Positions 11,179-22,418 of a stretch of 64,000 nt of DNA are shown in pieces. Made by a program: the position numbers and the translations under genes. The first letter of the stretch is position 1; every line of letters begins with the position of its first letter. The stretch is from Tribonema minus (lineage: Eukaryota; Sar; Xanthophyceae; Tribonematales; Tribonemataceae): the NCBI GenBank assembly GCA_017506865.1, contig JAFCMP010000049.1:310001-374000 (forward strand), in the 5' to 3' direction. The notes beneath the pieces are model-generated. The model did no database searches and was not told the DNA's origin. It worked only from the letters and a program-made list of their open reading frames with translations.

Positions 11179-12577
11179 TGTTCAGCTATCACAGGGTCCA
11201 GCCCTCGTCTTCCGCGCTACGCTTTTTCACGGCATTGTCAGTGATCAGTAGGTATCGACGGCAAGGCCTTTTCCAAGAGCGTCTGTTACAGGTGTGCACA
11301 CCACGCGCTTAGCTTAATTTACCAGTAAGGTCGCTGCATATTTGCAGAGCATCCCAGCCAAGAACCGACGGACAGGCGAACACACAAAATGAGCTTGGTG
11401 CGGCGATGCCAAAGATGTTGGCATTGTGTGGCAGAGGGGGGGGTACGGACAATCTGGGGGACAAGTGTTCCGCATGAGCCGGCGACCTGGGACTCGACCG
11501 CCCTCCCCTTCGCTGCTCCCCGCACCTAGGTCTAGACGAAAACAGACGGCGAGTTTCCTTTCATTTCATCCACTGGGTGCCTCGACGTAGAGGGGTTTGT
11601 ACCAAGGCAGCGAAAACGCGCCTACGGCCCTGCTGCAGAAACCGCAGTTGCCATCGACATGAACCACCGTCGAAACCGGTCTTCTGGACGCAAACGCTTT
11701 CGATCCTTAATCCCAGGTACAGCGCGCTGCTCGGAATCTCCGATGCACGCCAGCGTTGTTCATCTTGCGGCGTTAACAGCTTTGTGTATCTCTTTTGCGA
11801 GTCATTCAGTCAGGGCTAGCATCAGCTGCTATGCTTTGCCTGGCGGGGAGGGGGGGCGTAAAGTATTGAAGGGGGGCCATGTCAAGGCCTGTCTCATTTT
11901 GACTGACCTGGCAGGTTTGCTGCTCTGATTACATTCAGTAATAAACCTGGTTGCTAACACTTCTTAACTTGATGGTGCACTGTCAGTCTTTGCTGCCTCT
12001 GCTGCCTGGCACGCCCTGCACTTTTTTCTAGGGCTCAAGTTCCGTTGAAGATGAATCAGAACTGCAAAACATGGAGCCAGTATCGTAACACATGCTCCTG
12101 GTGTTTTTATTCTATTTAGGCACATGACTGTGACGTGCATGGCATGCTGGTGTGCATGCAGTTGATGGATACGGGGACGGCTACCAGCCGGTAGTGGGGG
12201 TTCTAAGGCAAACGAGGTCCTCCTGGAAGCCCTCCTGTAGTTGGCTCAGTGACCGTTTCATAGTGTACAGAGCGCATGTGTTCAACGTTTGACACAGCAC
12301 ATGTGTACACCAGTTGCATATTTGTTTTTCATCCGCCCCTCAAGCGGAAGTAAATAAGGTACAACCTCTCGTCGCGAGGCAACTGCTGAAATTGCTCTGC
12401 ATTGAGCAGTGCGTGAATTTGATCAGTCTGCAAGTCACTTGGGCGTGCGTGAAACGGCTTCATGTTGCTGACATGGGCTTTGGTGCGCCGTATGCGCCTA
12501 TCCATCATTCTGCTTCAGAATGGTAGCCCAGAGCTGCCAGCGGCCTCCACCACAACCACGGGCCCAGAAACTTGGGG

Positions 12578-12763
12578 TCAAGCTTCTTTGAACGCCCCTT
12601 GACAAGTGCGGGCCGGATCATCACCAGATGAGATCACCAACCGACACCTGCATCCCTCGTTTGACCGCGTCATTGACACTCTTAATGCGCTGTGCTTTGC
12701 GAAGGCTTCTTCTACCACCTTTTGCGCTAGCTGCAAGTTACGCAACCGATCCAATCTCGGCAT
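12578..12763 (-). other. Protein-like minus-strand reading frame, unassigned
   Basis: A 61-codon open frame begins MPRLDRLRNLQLAQKVVEEAF and is charged and amphipathic, unlike most chance frames nearby. It ends in a TGA at 12578. No neighbouring exon in matching phase was found and I do not recognise the family. It could be a relic of a mobile element or chance. Confidence 0.2.
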
Positions 12764-13099
12764 GCAGTCAACTTAACGGTCCTCAGCCATGAATGCATCA
12801 TGAGATTGATGCCTCGCGACCATACATGACAAAGAATGGGATGAGACCGGTGTCTGTCGGCAGCGCTCCACATGGCCTACTCTTTGCGTGTTATGACGCA
12901 CATGGCGGAGTGTACGGGGGGCAGATGGAGATGCCATTTGGCAATGTCATTTAGAAGTGACCGGCAATGCGCATTGAGACACTGTCAAGATGTTGACAAA
13001 GTCACTATGTAGACATCCACCATCTGGGCTTTTTTGCGCTGAGCAAGAATTAACAAGAAGGACTGAGCGAGAAATAATAAATACTGTGAAGCATGCCCA

Positions 13100-13260
13100 A
13101 ACATCGCCGCGTGCGCGGCCCTCGCGGCACACGCGAGCATGCTGCGCGCTGCTGCCGCCGCTGCGGCACGCAGCGGCGCCGCGCGCGCGCCAGAAGACCC
13201 GAATCTGCGTTGCCATGACAGCGCTGTTCGCGGCGACGTTGTCCTCTGGGCCCCTCCCCT
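13100..13260. other. GC-rich, CpG-rich island of unclear coding status
   Basis: About 160 bp rich in GCGC and CGCC stands out from the AT-richer surroundings, as the confirmed exons here do. Plus-strand reading from 13138 gives an Ala/Arg-rich leader-like peptide (MLRAAAAAAARSGAARAPEDP). Minus-strand reading gives another Ala-rich frame. No phase-matched partner exon was found on either strand, so I do not call a gene. Confidence 0.25.
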
Positions 13261-13293
13261 CCCCTTTTGAGCCCGTATGGGGGGTATGTGGAG
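13241..13293 (-). repeat. GC-skewed repeat, copy A
   Basis: The reverse complement of this stretch (CTCCACATACCCCCC, an AAAAGGGGAGGGGAGGGG-like core, then GCCCAGAGG) aligns with 21491-21543. The two copies lie in the two convergent spacers, on opposite strands. The G-runs could form a quadruplex. Confidence 0.6.
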
Positions 13294-14956
13294 GGGGGTG
13301 CCAGGGGACAAGCGGCGACGCGGCTGCGGCTCAAGGGCGGCAGCAGCAGCATGCTGGCCTTTCATATGGCCAACCTGACCTGAATATAGTATGTAAATGG
13401 AGCTGAAGATTGTGATCTCGTGAGTGCTTGAATGCAACTGCCTTTACCACTCACAGCCAGCACGTCACAGCGCCCCCCTCCCCCCCTTCCCCCCCCCCCC
13501 CCCCCACCACCCCCTGCGGCATCTTCCCACTCGGTAACAACAGAGGATATTCATTACGCTGCTCAAGTGGTGCTCTGGCCCTTGCCAAGCGACCGTCTGC
13601 AGAATGACAGCAGTTGTGCAGTGCGTGCTTCTGTCCATGTTGAAAAACTTCATGTACGAGGTTGTGGCTGATGTGCTCCACAGCCGCATCTTTACACCAT
13701 GTTGAAAGCCAGCCAGTGTCTCAGTGATTGCGGTAAACCAACCATGAGGGACTGCAGATTTTGATTGTTGCAACGGCAGATAGCTCATGATATCGTTTCA
13801 TCAGTCCAACCAGGCTGTCGGGGTAAGCGCACCACAACAACGTATTGTGCCCGCCATTGCGGAATGGAGCGGCGCAGAGATGCATGTGATGGCATCGCAC
13901 TGCTTCATACAACCATCAAGTCTGCGCATGTGAAGACAGCGCGTACTACCTGAGGAACAATGAGGGTTAGCCAATGTTAGCCAATGTTGTTTCGCGCAGA
14001 CGAGAAATGGCAACTTGAAAAGCGAAAAAGTGTCTTCCAAGTGCATGACAAAGCTATTCAGATACAGTTGTCGCGGGGCGTGACATTACGTACCTTGAGA
14101 AAGACCGCAGCAGCTTGCAGAGATCGCCACATACTATTAGGTTCTGACAAGAACATGCTTCGCGCGTTGAGACTCAATCTCAGGGAAGTCAGGCTCATAA
14201 TGCTCATAAGGCCGCCGGGTTCAATGTAGATGCAGTCTATACAGTCAACATGTACGACTATGTGGTAATACCATACGATCACAACACACTTCCTAGCAGT
14301 GGTACCCTTGAACAGAATTACAGAAGGCATTGACTGCTGCACCAACTTACCTGGTGTTTTACCTCCAAAGTGAAGCCCTTCACAATGAACAAGCGTGCAA
14401 TGATGCCGATACACAGGCGACACCCACCAATGCAACAAGGCATCCCAATGACAAACCCTGCTGCTTCATGCAAGACATTGTAGAATACGCAGCAGCAATT
14501 CAATCACTGTCTGCATCATGTGGTCAGTAGCAGCACAGCAGAAGCGACACGCGTCAATAATGGAAGTCCAGCAACCATGCGAGTTTATTGGTAAGGAGAC
14601 CACTCGCTTTTATACAACCCGCGGTTAAAATACATCCGTTTTGATACAAGTGTGCGCTGTGTCAGACACATCAGAGTCCAATGTGCACCAGACTTGTCTG
14701 TACACACCACCGAACGCTATCGCTGCCTGACATCTAATGATTGTAACGCCGCGGTTGGTGGACCGTCAAAAGCGCACTAATCTATATGGAAACAAACATC
14801 CGGCACTCATCCGAAATGAACACCGCAAACCGCTGCATCAGCCTCCGAGAGCCTGTGTGCAACACAATGCCATCTATGCATGGCTGCACACTCGCGCACT
14901 GAATAACAATAGCTCCTAACCCGCGTCTCCTCTCACCACTGCTGCTACGTCTGCTG

Positions 14957-16309
14957 CTATGAGCTCTTGGTGGCCATCCTGATCTCGCAGAACACGCCCT
15001 TGAAGCCCGGCGCGCAGTGGCACTTCTTGAACTGCCCCTGGTAGGGGAACTCGTCCTCCACGCAGCGGCCACCGTTCTTGCAGGTGTTGTCCTTGCACTT
15101 GAACGCGTACGCGCAGCGCGTAGTGACGGGCGCCGCGGTGCCGTGGAATGCCGCCGTGCACTGCTGCCGCGGTTTGCAGCAGCGGTCGTCGTCGCCGGGC
15201 TGGTCCACCTGCGCGCGGCCGCACGGTGTGTCGCATGACGAGCACTTGGTGGTGAACGAGCCGTTGGGCTGGTCGACCATGTAGCACTGCTGTCCGGCGG
15301 GGCAGCACTTGTCGTCCGAGTTGACAAGGATCTGGCCCGCCTCCTTGGAGCGACCGCACGCCTGCCGCCCCTTGGCGCACTTCTGCTTCTTGACGCACTT
15401 GGTGCCGTTGTACGCGCGCGCAGCAGGGTCGGAGACGCACTCGTGGGTGGAGGATGGGCAGCAGATGCTGTCGACGGTCTGGCCTCCAGAGAGCGTGAAG
15501 GCGTACGTGTTGGAGCCGCAGGCGGGGGCGTCAAAGGGGCAGTCCTTGGTCACGGGGGCGCAGTGGGTGCCCCAGATGCCCGTGTCCTTGTCGATGGGAA
15601 GCGCCTTGCACGCGGACTCGCCGTTGACGACCCCCGGGCAGCACTGGGTGTGGTGGGCTACTGTCTCGGGGGTGTACTCGTCGAGCCCTGCCTTGAAGGT
15701 GCCGCCGCACTGTGCGTCCACCACATCGCACTTGGGCCCTGAGCTGTTAGCAAGCTCCCGGAGGGCAGGCAGGCCTGAAGAGGAGGATACAATGTCATGC
15801 GGGACGGGCAATAGCTCAGAAAATGACCAGTCACATTGCTGCTCACTCATGCGAGCGGTGTGGCGTGGCACGCTCAGGAAAGTTGAAACATCAAGAACAG
15901 TTGTCCTGGCAAGCTTACAATACATGGTGAATCCCAAAGAGTAGACAAGACAAGCACCACACCACCAAAACGCATGGCCGTTGTCAGGGCCGAATGTGCT
16001 ACAACGTATCTAGTGTAGTCTTGAATCTGCAAATGCGCTGCGCCAGTAACAAATGTTGCTGGAGCAGACCGTCGGCCGAGAGTGTGACAACCCGCCACGG
16101 AGGTAGTTTTCAGGTTGCGAGGTACGAGCGAGCCCACCGAAACCAAGCAACACGGGCTGAGCGATAGACTTTGCGCACTACAAACACGAAGCGTTGACGT
16201 TTGACAGTGCTCTCGCCATTGTACAAGTGTCGTTTGCGCGCGGCTCACCTGCCAAGCAGCAAGATGCCATTGCCAGGGCCAGAAGCAGGGAGAACTGGTG
16301 TGGTGCCAT
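14957..16309 (-). CDS. Secreted Cys-rich protein with C-terminal EGF-like domain, 2 exons
   Basis: Exons on the minus strand: 16309-16249 (signal peptide MAPHQFSLLLALAMASCCLA) and 15774-14957 (stop TAG). The donor is G|gtgagc, the acceptor is tcctcttcag, and phase 1 matches; total 879 nt, 292 aa. The mature protein has at least 30 Cys in paired CC blocks (QCCPGVV, SICCPSS, DKCCPAG, DRCCKPR) and no membrane segment after the signal peptide. The last 46 residues start at Cys247 and show the EGF pattern C-x4-C-x5-C-x13-C-x-C-x8-C. It is a paralogue of the 17343-20463 gene, collinear from LPALREL onward and ending in the same APGFKGVFC motif. It probably acts outside the cell in adhesion or matrix (inference from EGF plus signal peptide). 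Unlike its paralogue it lacks the N-terminal Cys module and two introns. Confidence 0.88.
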
Positions 16310-17342
16310 GTTGAAGGTGATGCTGATGCCGGGCGGTGGGGTGGCGTCGGCTGGGCTGGTGCTGCGCCTGCTGGTGCGTTATGCGGGTGTGCTGCGCAAA
16401 GGTTACTATGGAGCGCAAACTTGACTTGCGCGGTGGCACTGGGGTTAGCTTGAAGTAGGCGAGCCGGCGATGAGCTGCGTGCTGGTGGAGAAGAAGCTGC
16501 GCTGACCCGCGTCGTGTCGTTGCCGTCGATGCCGAGCCTGCTGGTCTGCTGAGTGTGTGTGTGAGAGAGAGTGTGTGTGAGACAGAGCCAGGCGGGCGGC
16601 CTTTTTAGAGAGGGGAGGAACATCCTTCGATGAGTAACGGAATTCATCCTCGTGTGTGTGACACACCATCATTGGCGGCAGCTTCCGACTAAGGGCGCCG
16701 AAAGCTTCTTTATAGGCGGTCATGACGGTGCTGTCGGAGTGCCGTCAGCGCATGCAATTATTACTCAACCAGAGCTGGGTCCACAAGGATGGTGCAGCGT
16801 CGCCCGGCTCGTAGCGTTTGCGATTGCGCGTCAGCTGGCGATGCCGGCCGTCTTCACGTGTGTGTCTAGACGTCGTTGTCTACACTCTGTTTGTAGTCCC
16901 GCAAAGAAGGTATTCCGATGTTGGCGCGAGTAAATTCCCGACACATTCTTGCTCATCTCCGACTACGTCCACGGCTTGGTTACACGCGGCTTGCGTCTCC
17001 GGAAAGCGTGTACGCGGCGAGCGCACCTGAGGAGCGGATCCACGCTGGTCTGTCTGTGTTGGCCTCGCATGGCACACGGTGGCCGCTTCTTCTCGAATAT
17101 GCGGGTGCGGAGGGGCAGAGTATGACAGGGGCCTTTGGCATCGACAAGCCATCGGTGTCGCCGTGCTGAGGTGCAGTGCTTGTGGATGCCAACACGATGC
17201 TTTCGCGGCGCGGCACGGCAGAGTCTACGCCGTCGCGGGCATCATCAGAGGATGTCACAACCCTCAACCGTTGTTCGATGATGATCAGCACTTGCACTTT
17301 TGCCAATCTGTTCGGTGTGTGGTGCTGCGAATCTCGAGATCC
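16310..17342. promoter_or_regulatory. Divergent upstream region between two paralogous genes
   Basis: The two Cys-rich/EGF genes are transcribed away from this ~1.03-kb segment, so it must hold both promoters and 5' UTRs. Visible features are a GT/GA simple repeat at 16552-16588 and a short palindrome GTGTGTGACACAC at about 16653. No clear TATA box or shared motif could be fixed by eye. Joint regulation is an inference from the head-to-head layout. Confidence 0.5.
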
Positions 17343-20300
17343 ATGAGGCTATTGTTGATATTAGCAGCGCTACGAGCCGGCGCGGTGCAGGCCTCAGTCG
17401 GCCTCACAGAGCTCCTTGCTACGGCAGCAGCAGATGCAGTCTCTGCGACAGGCCTGGATCGTTGCGGGGCCGATGGATTGGGGATCCTTTCAGCGGACCA
17501 AACAACCTGCTGTCCTGCAAGGTTCGTAGGCGCGATTGCGTTGTGCGGGTGCGAGAGCTGCGTGGTCGTGAATGTCGCAAAACAGCTGCTTTGGTATTGA
17601 AGCAAAACTTTTTGGGTCTGTATCTTTCCGCTCGCCCAGCTGGCAGCTGGCAACTGGCAGCTGGCATTGATCTCCGTTGCATGATATGGTAATGTATCAT
17701 TGACAGCGCGACCACTGTCTGTCTCGCATCTTGGTCTTCATAAGTGCATGTCGATGTCTGCGAGTCTTGCCAAAAGATCTTCTGACATCAACTACGTAAA
17801 CTGGAGCAGTTGGCTGAAGCGGATTGGCAACTGTATATGTCTGACTGCACTATCTGCTAACATACAGCTATACAATCGCAGGTGCGAATGGCCGCAAACA
17901 TCGCAAAGTAGCAGCTGCCTCTGGTGTTGAAGCAATTTTTGGGTTTTGGGTTTGTACTTCTAGCAGAGCTGGCAGCTGGCAGCTGGCAGTGATCTATTTT
18001 GCATGATATGATAAATTATTATGGAGAACGCAACCGCTGCGTCTGTCTTGCAAACTTAGTCTCCACATGTGCATGTCTATGTCTGCGAGTTTGCGACCAG
18101 ATCTTCTGAGATCAACTGAAGCAGACAGAAGCAGTTGGCTAAAGCGGATTGGCGACTGTCACCGTACAGGTCTGACTGCTCCACCCGCTTACATGCGATA
18201 ATACACTCACAGGTGTGGAAAATGCGGCGGCGCGCACTGCGCCATTCGCTTTCACGGCAGCGCTGACTCCTGCTGTCAGATGAACATTGCCGCCAAGGCA
18301 ATGCCCTGCGGCATACCCCCGTGCACACGTTTCTCAAGCCTGCCTGGCTCCGTAGTCTTGGCACTGGAAGTGCAAGAGGCTCTCAAGGCGCCTCCGAAGT
18401 GCCAATACGAGGAGGATCAATGCGGGGCACGCTGGAAAACTGGCGCCGATGAATACAACCCGGTGCAGCAGACGCCCTACACCACCTGCTGCCAGGGCGT
18501 GGTGTTCGGCCAAAGTGCCTGCAAGGTGAGTCGTGTCTGACTGTGTGCTACACACCACATTTAAATGTTGATATATCGAGCAGAGATCTGCCCCATTGAG
18601 CAGAGATCTGCCCCATCGCTTTCGAGCATTGGTGATATGCAGAACTGCTGCCTATGCGTCAGGACTTCGCTTACCAAATTATCCAGCAAGTGAAGTGGCC
18701 AACGCTTACTGCAGATTCATGTGCATCGCCACTTGCAATTGATAAAAAATTAGAGCAGTTTGTGTTGCGCTGCCGCCTTATGTTCAGGCTTGCCAGTCCA
18801 GCCAGCTACTACAGTTGTAGTGCATGTTACAGCAAACGCACCTCCTTCTCAAGCCTGCAACTGTGAAGCTTCACCTGCTCGCTCGCATGCTCCGCAGGCA
18901 CTGCCCATCCAGAGCGATAACACATGGGGCACCGCGTGCTTCCCATTCAACGACAAAAACTGTCTGAATGGCAACTTGGAGTGTGAGAAGGAGATCTATG
19001 CATTCACGCCCTTTGGCTCCACGCGCAATCAAGTGTGCTGCAAAGTAGCGACTCATGACTGCGTTCAGGACCCGGACTCCAAGCACTATGGCTCAATGTG
19101 AGTGCAGAAGGCTATCCATTTGCAGGCAGCACGATAACACTGGTAGATTCGTCCAGACCTGCTAGTCGTGTCGCGTAACAAGAACTTAACCTAGTTGTAC
19201 AAGCGTGCGGTGATAAGCGTTATTGCAGAAGAAAGCCTTCCAGCTCGCTGTGTCGTGAGCGCATTGCACCCAGATGTCAATTGCATAGTCCATATATAAG
19301 ACTCCTAGAGCGTTTGTTAACTTGCGTAATCTGGTGATGAGCATATGGCAGCCCTCACAATTTCTGATGTCAATGACGATACATCAACGATTGTGGTTTC
19401 AATCATCGGTTAGGCGCACGCCCAGTCTACTTACTTGCCGACCTTCATCCAAACTAAATTCTTGTAGATGCACTGCATGCCCTCACAGAGCAAACTCTAC
19501 AACCTCAATTCTGCCATTGCCATGACGCATGCTATAAGCTTTTGTCACACAAGCGCACAAGACTAGACTACCATGGCCTTTCGAGGATGATGTCGTGACA
19601 CGAGTCCTGCAGTTGCCATGTTGTGAGCACGCATGGTGAGATCTGCATGCGAGAAATTGCCAATATCTAAGCTTGCTTGTCATCCGTGAACTGTAATGAA
19701 GTGATGCAGGAGGTGATGGGCTGCTTTAGTACACGAACACAAAACGCAAATGATGGGCTCATGTTGTCAGGCTGCCCAATTTATTCTGGTGGGCAGACTG
19801 GCGGCAGCGTGCAGCACAGCAATCAACAGCAGTGCCCGGCTTTTGACAGGAGAGACTCGCTGGTGTTGTTGCAATCAACGTCATGCATCCGCATCCCAAG
19901 AGAGTCACACAGAAATGATGTTGCCGAGCACATGCTCTTGAACTGCTGCCAACTGAAACGTGTGGTATGCAATGTTGGCTCTGAGCACCATCTCTACACT
20001 CTGCTCCGCTGCCCTCGCCAGCTGCGTGGCCAGGGTCCAGTGCGCCAAGGGCCAGGACGCCTGCGGCCGCAGCAAGAAGGCCGGCTCCATCCTGCAAACC
20101 GCGGACAACACGTGCTGCCCGTGCAACACCAAGTGCTACACAATCGACACCGACGGCGGCGGCTACAAGACCAAGTGCCTCGACTGCGCGGTGCCGTGCG
20201 GCAGAGACTACGTCAACAAGCCCGGCATTGACACGCAGTGCTGCCTGCCGCGCCAGACGTGCATACCGTCCTTCCACGGCGCGGCGGAGCCCGACACGAC

Positions 20301-20463
20301 GCACTGCGCGTACGACTTCCCCTGCAGCAAGGACCTGTGCAAGAACGGCGGCAAGTGCCGCGTCAAGCAGTTCCCGTATGCGGGGCAGTTTGACCGCTGC
20401 GACTGCGCGCCCGGGTTCAAGGGCGTCTTCTGCGACAAGGCGGTGGCGGCGACGGCGGCATAA
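17343..20463 (+). CDS. Secreted Cys-rich protein with extra N-terminal Cys module and C-terminal EGF domain, 4 exons
   Basis: Exons: 17343-17521, 18213-18525, 18898-19097, 20022-20463; 1134 nt, 377 aa, phases 2, 0 and 2 all agree. Signal peptide MRLLLILAALRAGAVQA. The N-terminal module has CCPARCGKCGGAHC and then SADSCC (Cys56 to about Cys81), a CC-x2-x-CG-x-CGG-x2-C signature I associate with secreted algal or protist proteins (recalled, not checked). From about residue 100 it is collinear with its neighbour on the minus strand: QSACKALPI, WGTACFP, CAKGQDACGRSK, then an EGF module from Cys332 (C-x4-C-x5-C-x13-C-x-C-x8-C). Introns 2 and 3 interrupt sequence that is continuous in the paralogue, so introns were lost or gained after duplication. 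Donor 1 is gttcgt. Intron 1 contains tandem copies of its own 3' end. Confidence 0.88.
17547..18212 (+). repeat. Tandem ~331-bp duplication in intron 1 including the 3' splice site
   Basis: Units 17547-17881 and 17882-18212 are diverged direct copies sharing the GCTGGCAGCTGGCAG block, TTGCATGATATG, the TCTGCGAGT and AGATCTTCTGA(C/G)ATCAACT blocks, and GCAGTTGGCT(G/A)AAGCGGATT. Each unit ends in an AG followed by GGTG(C/T)GAA-like sequence, so the functional acceptor at 18212 has a decayed twin at 17881 and an older relic near 17546. The nearer twin lies 331 nt upstream. Confidence 0.85.
18578..18617 (+). repeat. Two-copy 20-bp tandem repeat
   Basis: AGCAGAGATCTGCCCCATTG is immediately repeated with one change at the end. 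It sits 52 bp after the donor of exon 18213-18525. Confidence 0.9.
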
Positions 20464-20612
20464 GCAAACTCTGCGGCGCTGGAGGCAGGAGCGCAGGATC
20501 GCAGGGTGCGGCGCATAGCCTACCCCTCCTGCACTGAGGTGGGCACCTGTTGCGGCGGCGTTTGGCGGCGAGAGACGAGGCGACGGGTGCTGGTAGTGAG
20601 GATCGGGGTGGG

Positions 20613-20672
20613 GGGTTTTGGGGGGGGGGCGGGGGGGGGGGGGGGGGGGAGGGGGGGAGAGGGGGGTCATGA
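20613..20672 (+). other. G-rich tract, potential G-quadruplex, downstream of a stop codon
   Basis: About 60 bp are almost pure G, with runs of 3 to 19 G broken by single T, A or C. They start 150 bp after the TAA at 20463. A transcript would carry the G-rich strand of the convergent spacer. A role in 3' end formation is only a possibility; length errors in the homopolymer are likely. Confidence 0.8.
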
Positions 20673-21313
20673 TTTTCACCTGGGCGGACCTGTGTTGCGT
20701 GCCACCGCAGTCGACCAGTTGCATCAATGGGGATCACATGGCGGGGAGTGCGCTAGGTGCCGCAAGGGCAGCCTGCACCCATGCTGCGCAGCAACTGTGG
20801 GACACACCTGCAGCTGCGCGCCATGCGTGCGACTGCCGCAGCGCATGCCACCGCCAACAGCACCAGCCAGCAGACTTTCCTTGATAGGTTGTTTTAGATT
20901 CGATAGTGTTGCACACCTTTGAAGGGAGGGCAGGTTTCGGATTATCACACCACGACGCTACCGTAGTGACGTCTGAGAAAGCCACTGCGACGCATATATT
21001 GTGCGCAGCAGTGCATGCATGTTTTGTGATTTCCCTCCACCTGAGGACGCGTAGCCGCTAGATCCCGCTTTGCGCATCCTTACCTTTTGATTTCTTATCT
21101 GGCTTATCCGACGCTCAGGCGTGCACAAACGCCATCGCTGTGGTGTTTCATCGTCATTGAAGTCAGGGTCGCTCCGGTCTCAGAGCATACTCCCACGTAC
21201 ATTAGTTCGCATTTGAATCACAAACAGACCCTTTTTTGTCACATGATCATCTGATTCCTGTCAACTGGTCTCTCGTTGTGTGTGCGGCTGCGACAGCAAT
21301 CTTTTTTTAATGT

Positions 21314-21359
21314 AACATGCAGCTACAGTATGGTTAAAATCATACTGTAGCTGCATGTT
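21314..21359. repeat. Perfect hairpin, 19-bp arms, 8-nt loop
   Basis: AACATGCAGCTACAGTATG at 21314-21332 and its exact reverse complement at 21341-21359 flank the loop GTTAAAAT. It lies in the convergent spacer between the Cys-rich gene (ends 20463) and the MRS2-like gene (ends 22419). It could be a miniature inverted-repeat element remnant or a structured RNA; no flanking target duplication is evident. Confidence 0.95.
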
Positions 21360-21490
21360 TGCTCCACATCACGCATGAGCTGGCGGTATGCATCAAGGGC
21401 CAGAACACATGCGTGGCATCATCAACACAGCGTGACAGCTTTCAAAAGCATGAGCTGAACTTGACCCCTACTAGTAGGCTGGGACTCTTC

Positions 21491-21543
21491 CTCTACATAC
21501 CCCCCTCCCAGGGTCTAAAAGGGGGGAGGGGAGGGCCCAGGGA
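21491..21543 (+). repeat. GC-skewed repeat, copy B
   Basis: Starts CTCTACATACCCCCCTCCC, contains TCTAAAAGGGG and ends GAGGGCCCAGG. It matches the reverse complement of 13241-13293 at roughly three quarters of positions by eye. Confidence 0.6.
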
Positions 21544-22418
21544 TCAGTGCTGAACAAAATACGCCCTGTAGCTAGCCTGATCCTTTCTAGATGCATGCGC
21601 TCAGGATCATCGTGCATGAGCGTTGCCAGCGTGTTGCTGCTTTGCGATGTGTGCATGTGCTTGTTAATCTCACATTGATTCACAAAAGCTCAGTGAACAC
21701 TGGGGGGGAGGGCATCTCAAAGTGCACGTGTGCACGTCGTTCTGCCTCAAACTACTACAGAGTACACTTGCAGTACAGTCCACTTACAGTACAGTCAATG
21801 CCTTCACCCAGATGGAGCGTGCGTGTATGGTGATCCAGGGGTGGTTTGCGTCTTTGGGTTCATGTCCTGTAACAGCGAGTGAGCATTGCTGCGATAGTGT
21901 GGGGGGGGGGGGCTGCCATCAAAGGCACCAGGCCGCTGAGGAGGCACCTGTGGCCTCAATACAATCAAGCCGCTTCAGAAGCTCATGGCTGTATACTGGG
22001 CAACGATAGTTGCAACGCACTGTGTACCTACTTTCAAAGTGTAGACAGCAACGCAGCTTACGGAAGTACAGTCCTCAAGGTGATGTGGTTTGCGCCACCG
22101 TGTTGAGAGCTTTGCATACCATCATACCAACATACCATCAGATTGGCGAGCAAACCAACACATGCATATCACAGGGCTGCTGGACTCCACAATTATGCAA
22201 TGCCAGCATTTGCACAGTGACGGACTTCACAGCAAATTGGCCAGTTCTACTGCAACAAAGCATGCATAGCCACAATTGTGTCGAAAAGCCGCATGACACC
22301 AATGAACACGCAGCAGAAAGGAAGCTAGCTGGTTGTGTTGTATCATTTACAAAGCGGCAATGCCACCATCAAGCAGTACATACAGTGCGCGACAATGGGC
22401 TCGCAATCCACGGTGTCA

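Larger units (their letters stand above)
11179..14956. other. Convergent intergenic region
   Basis: The protease ends at 11178 (+) and the Cys-rich gene ends at 14957 (-). A polyadenylation-like AATAAA occurs at 11940. A poly-C tract is at about 13480-13510. The motif CCCCTCAAGCGGAAGT at about 12336 also occurs at 3550 in the protease intron, so some of this is repeat DNA. Two weak coding-like patches are listed separately. Nothing else is supportable. Confidence 0.45.

Noticed and set aside
13432..13671. 79-codon plus-strand frame with a poly-Pro run
   Set aside because: Generated by a poly-C tract; no phase-matched neighbours.
14782..15534. 250-codon minus-strand frame in a second phase over the Cys-rich gene
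   Set aside because: Ser/Arg/Ala low-complexity shadow of the true frame (15774-14957), which has the EGF pattern and a paralogue.
19759..20727. 322-codon minus-strand open frame
   Set aside because: It is antisense to the last exon of the Cys-rich/EGF gene and the G-tract; its length reflects high GC, and the plus strand has splice-consistent paralogue homology.
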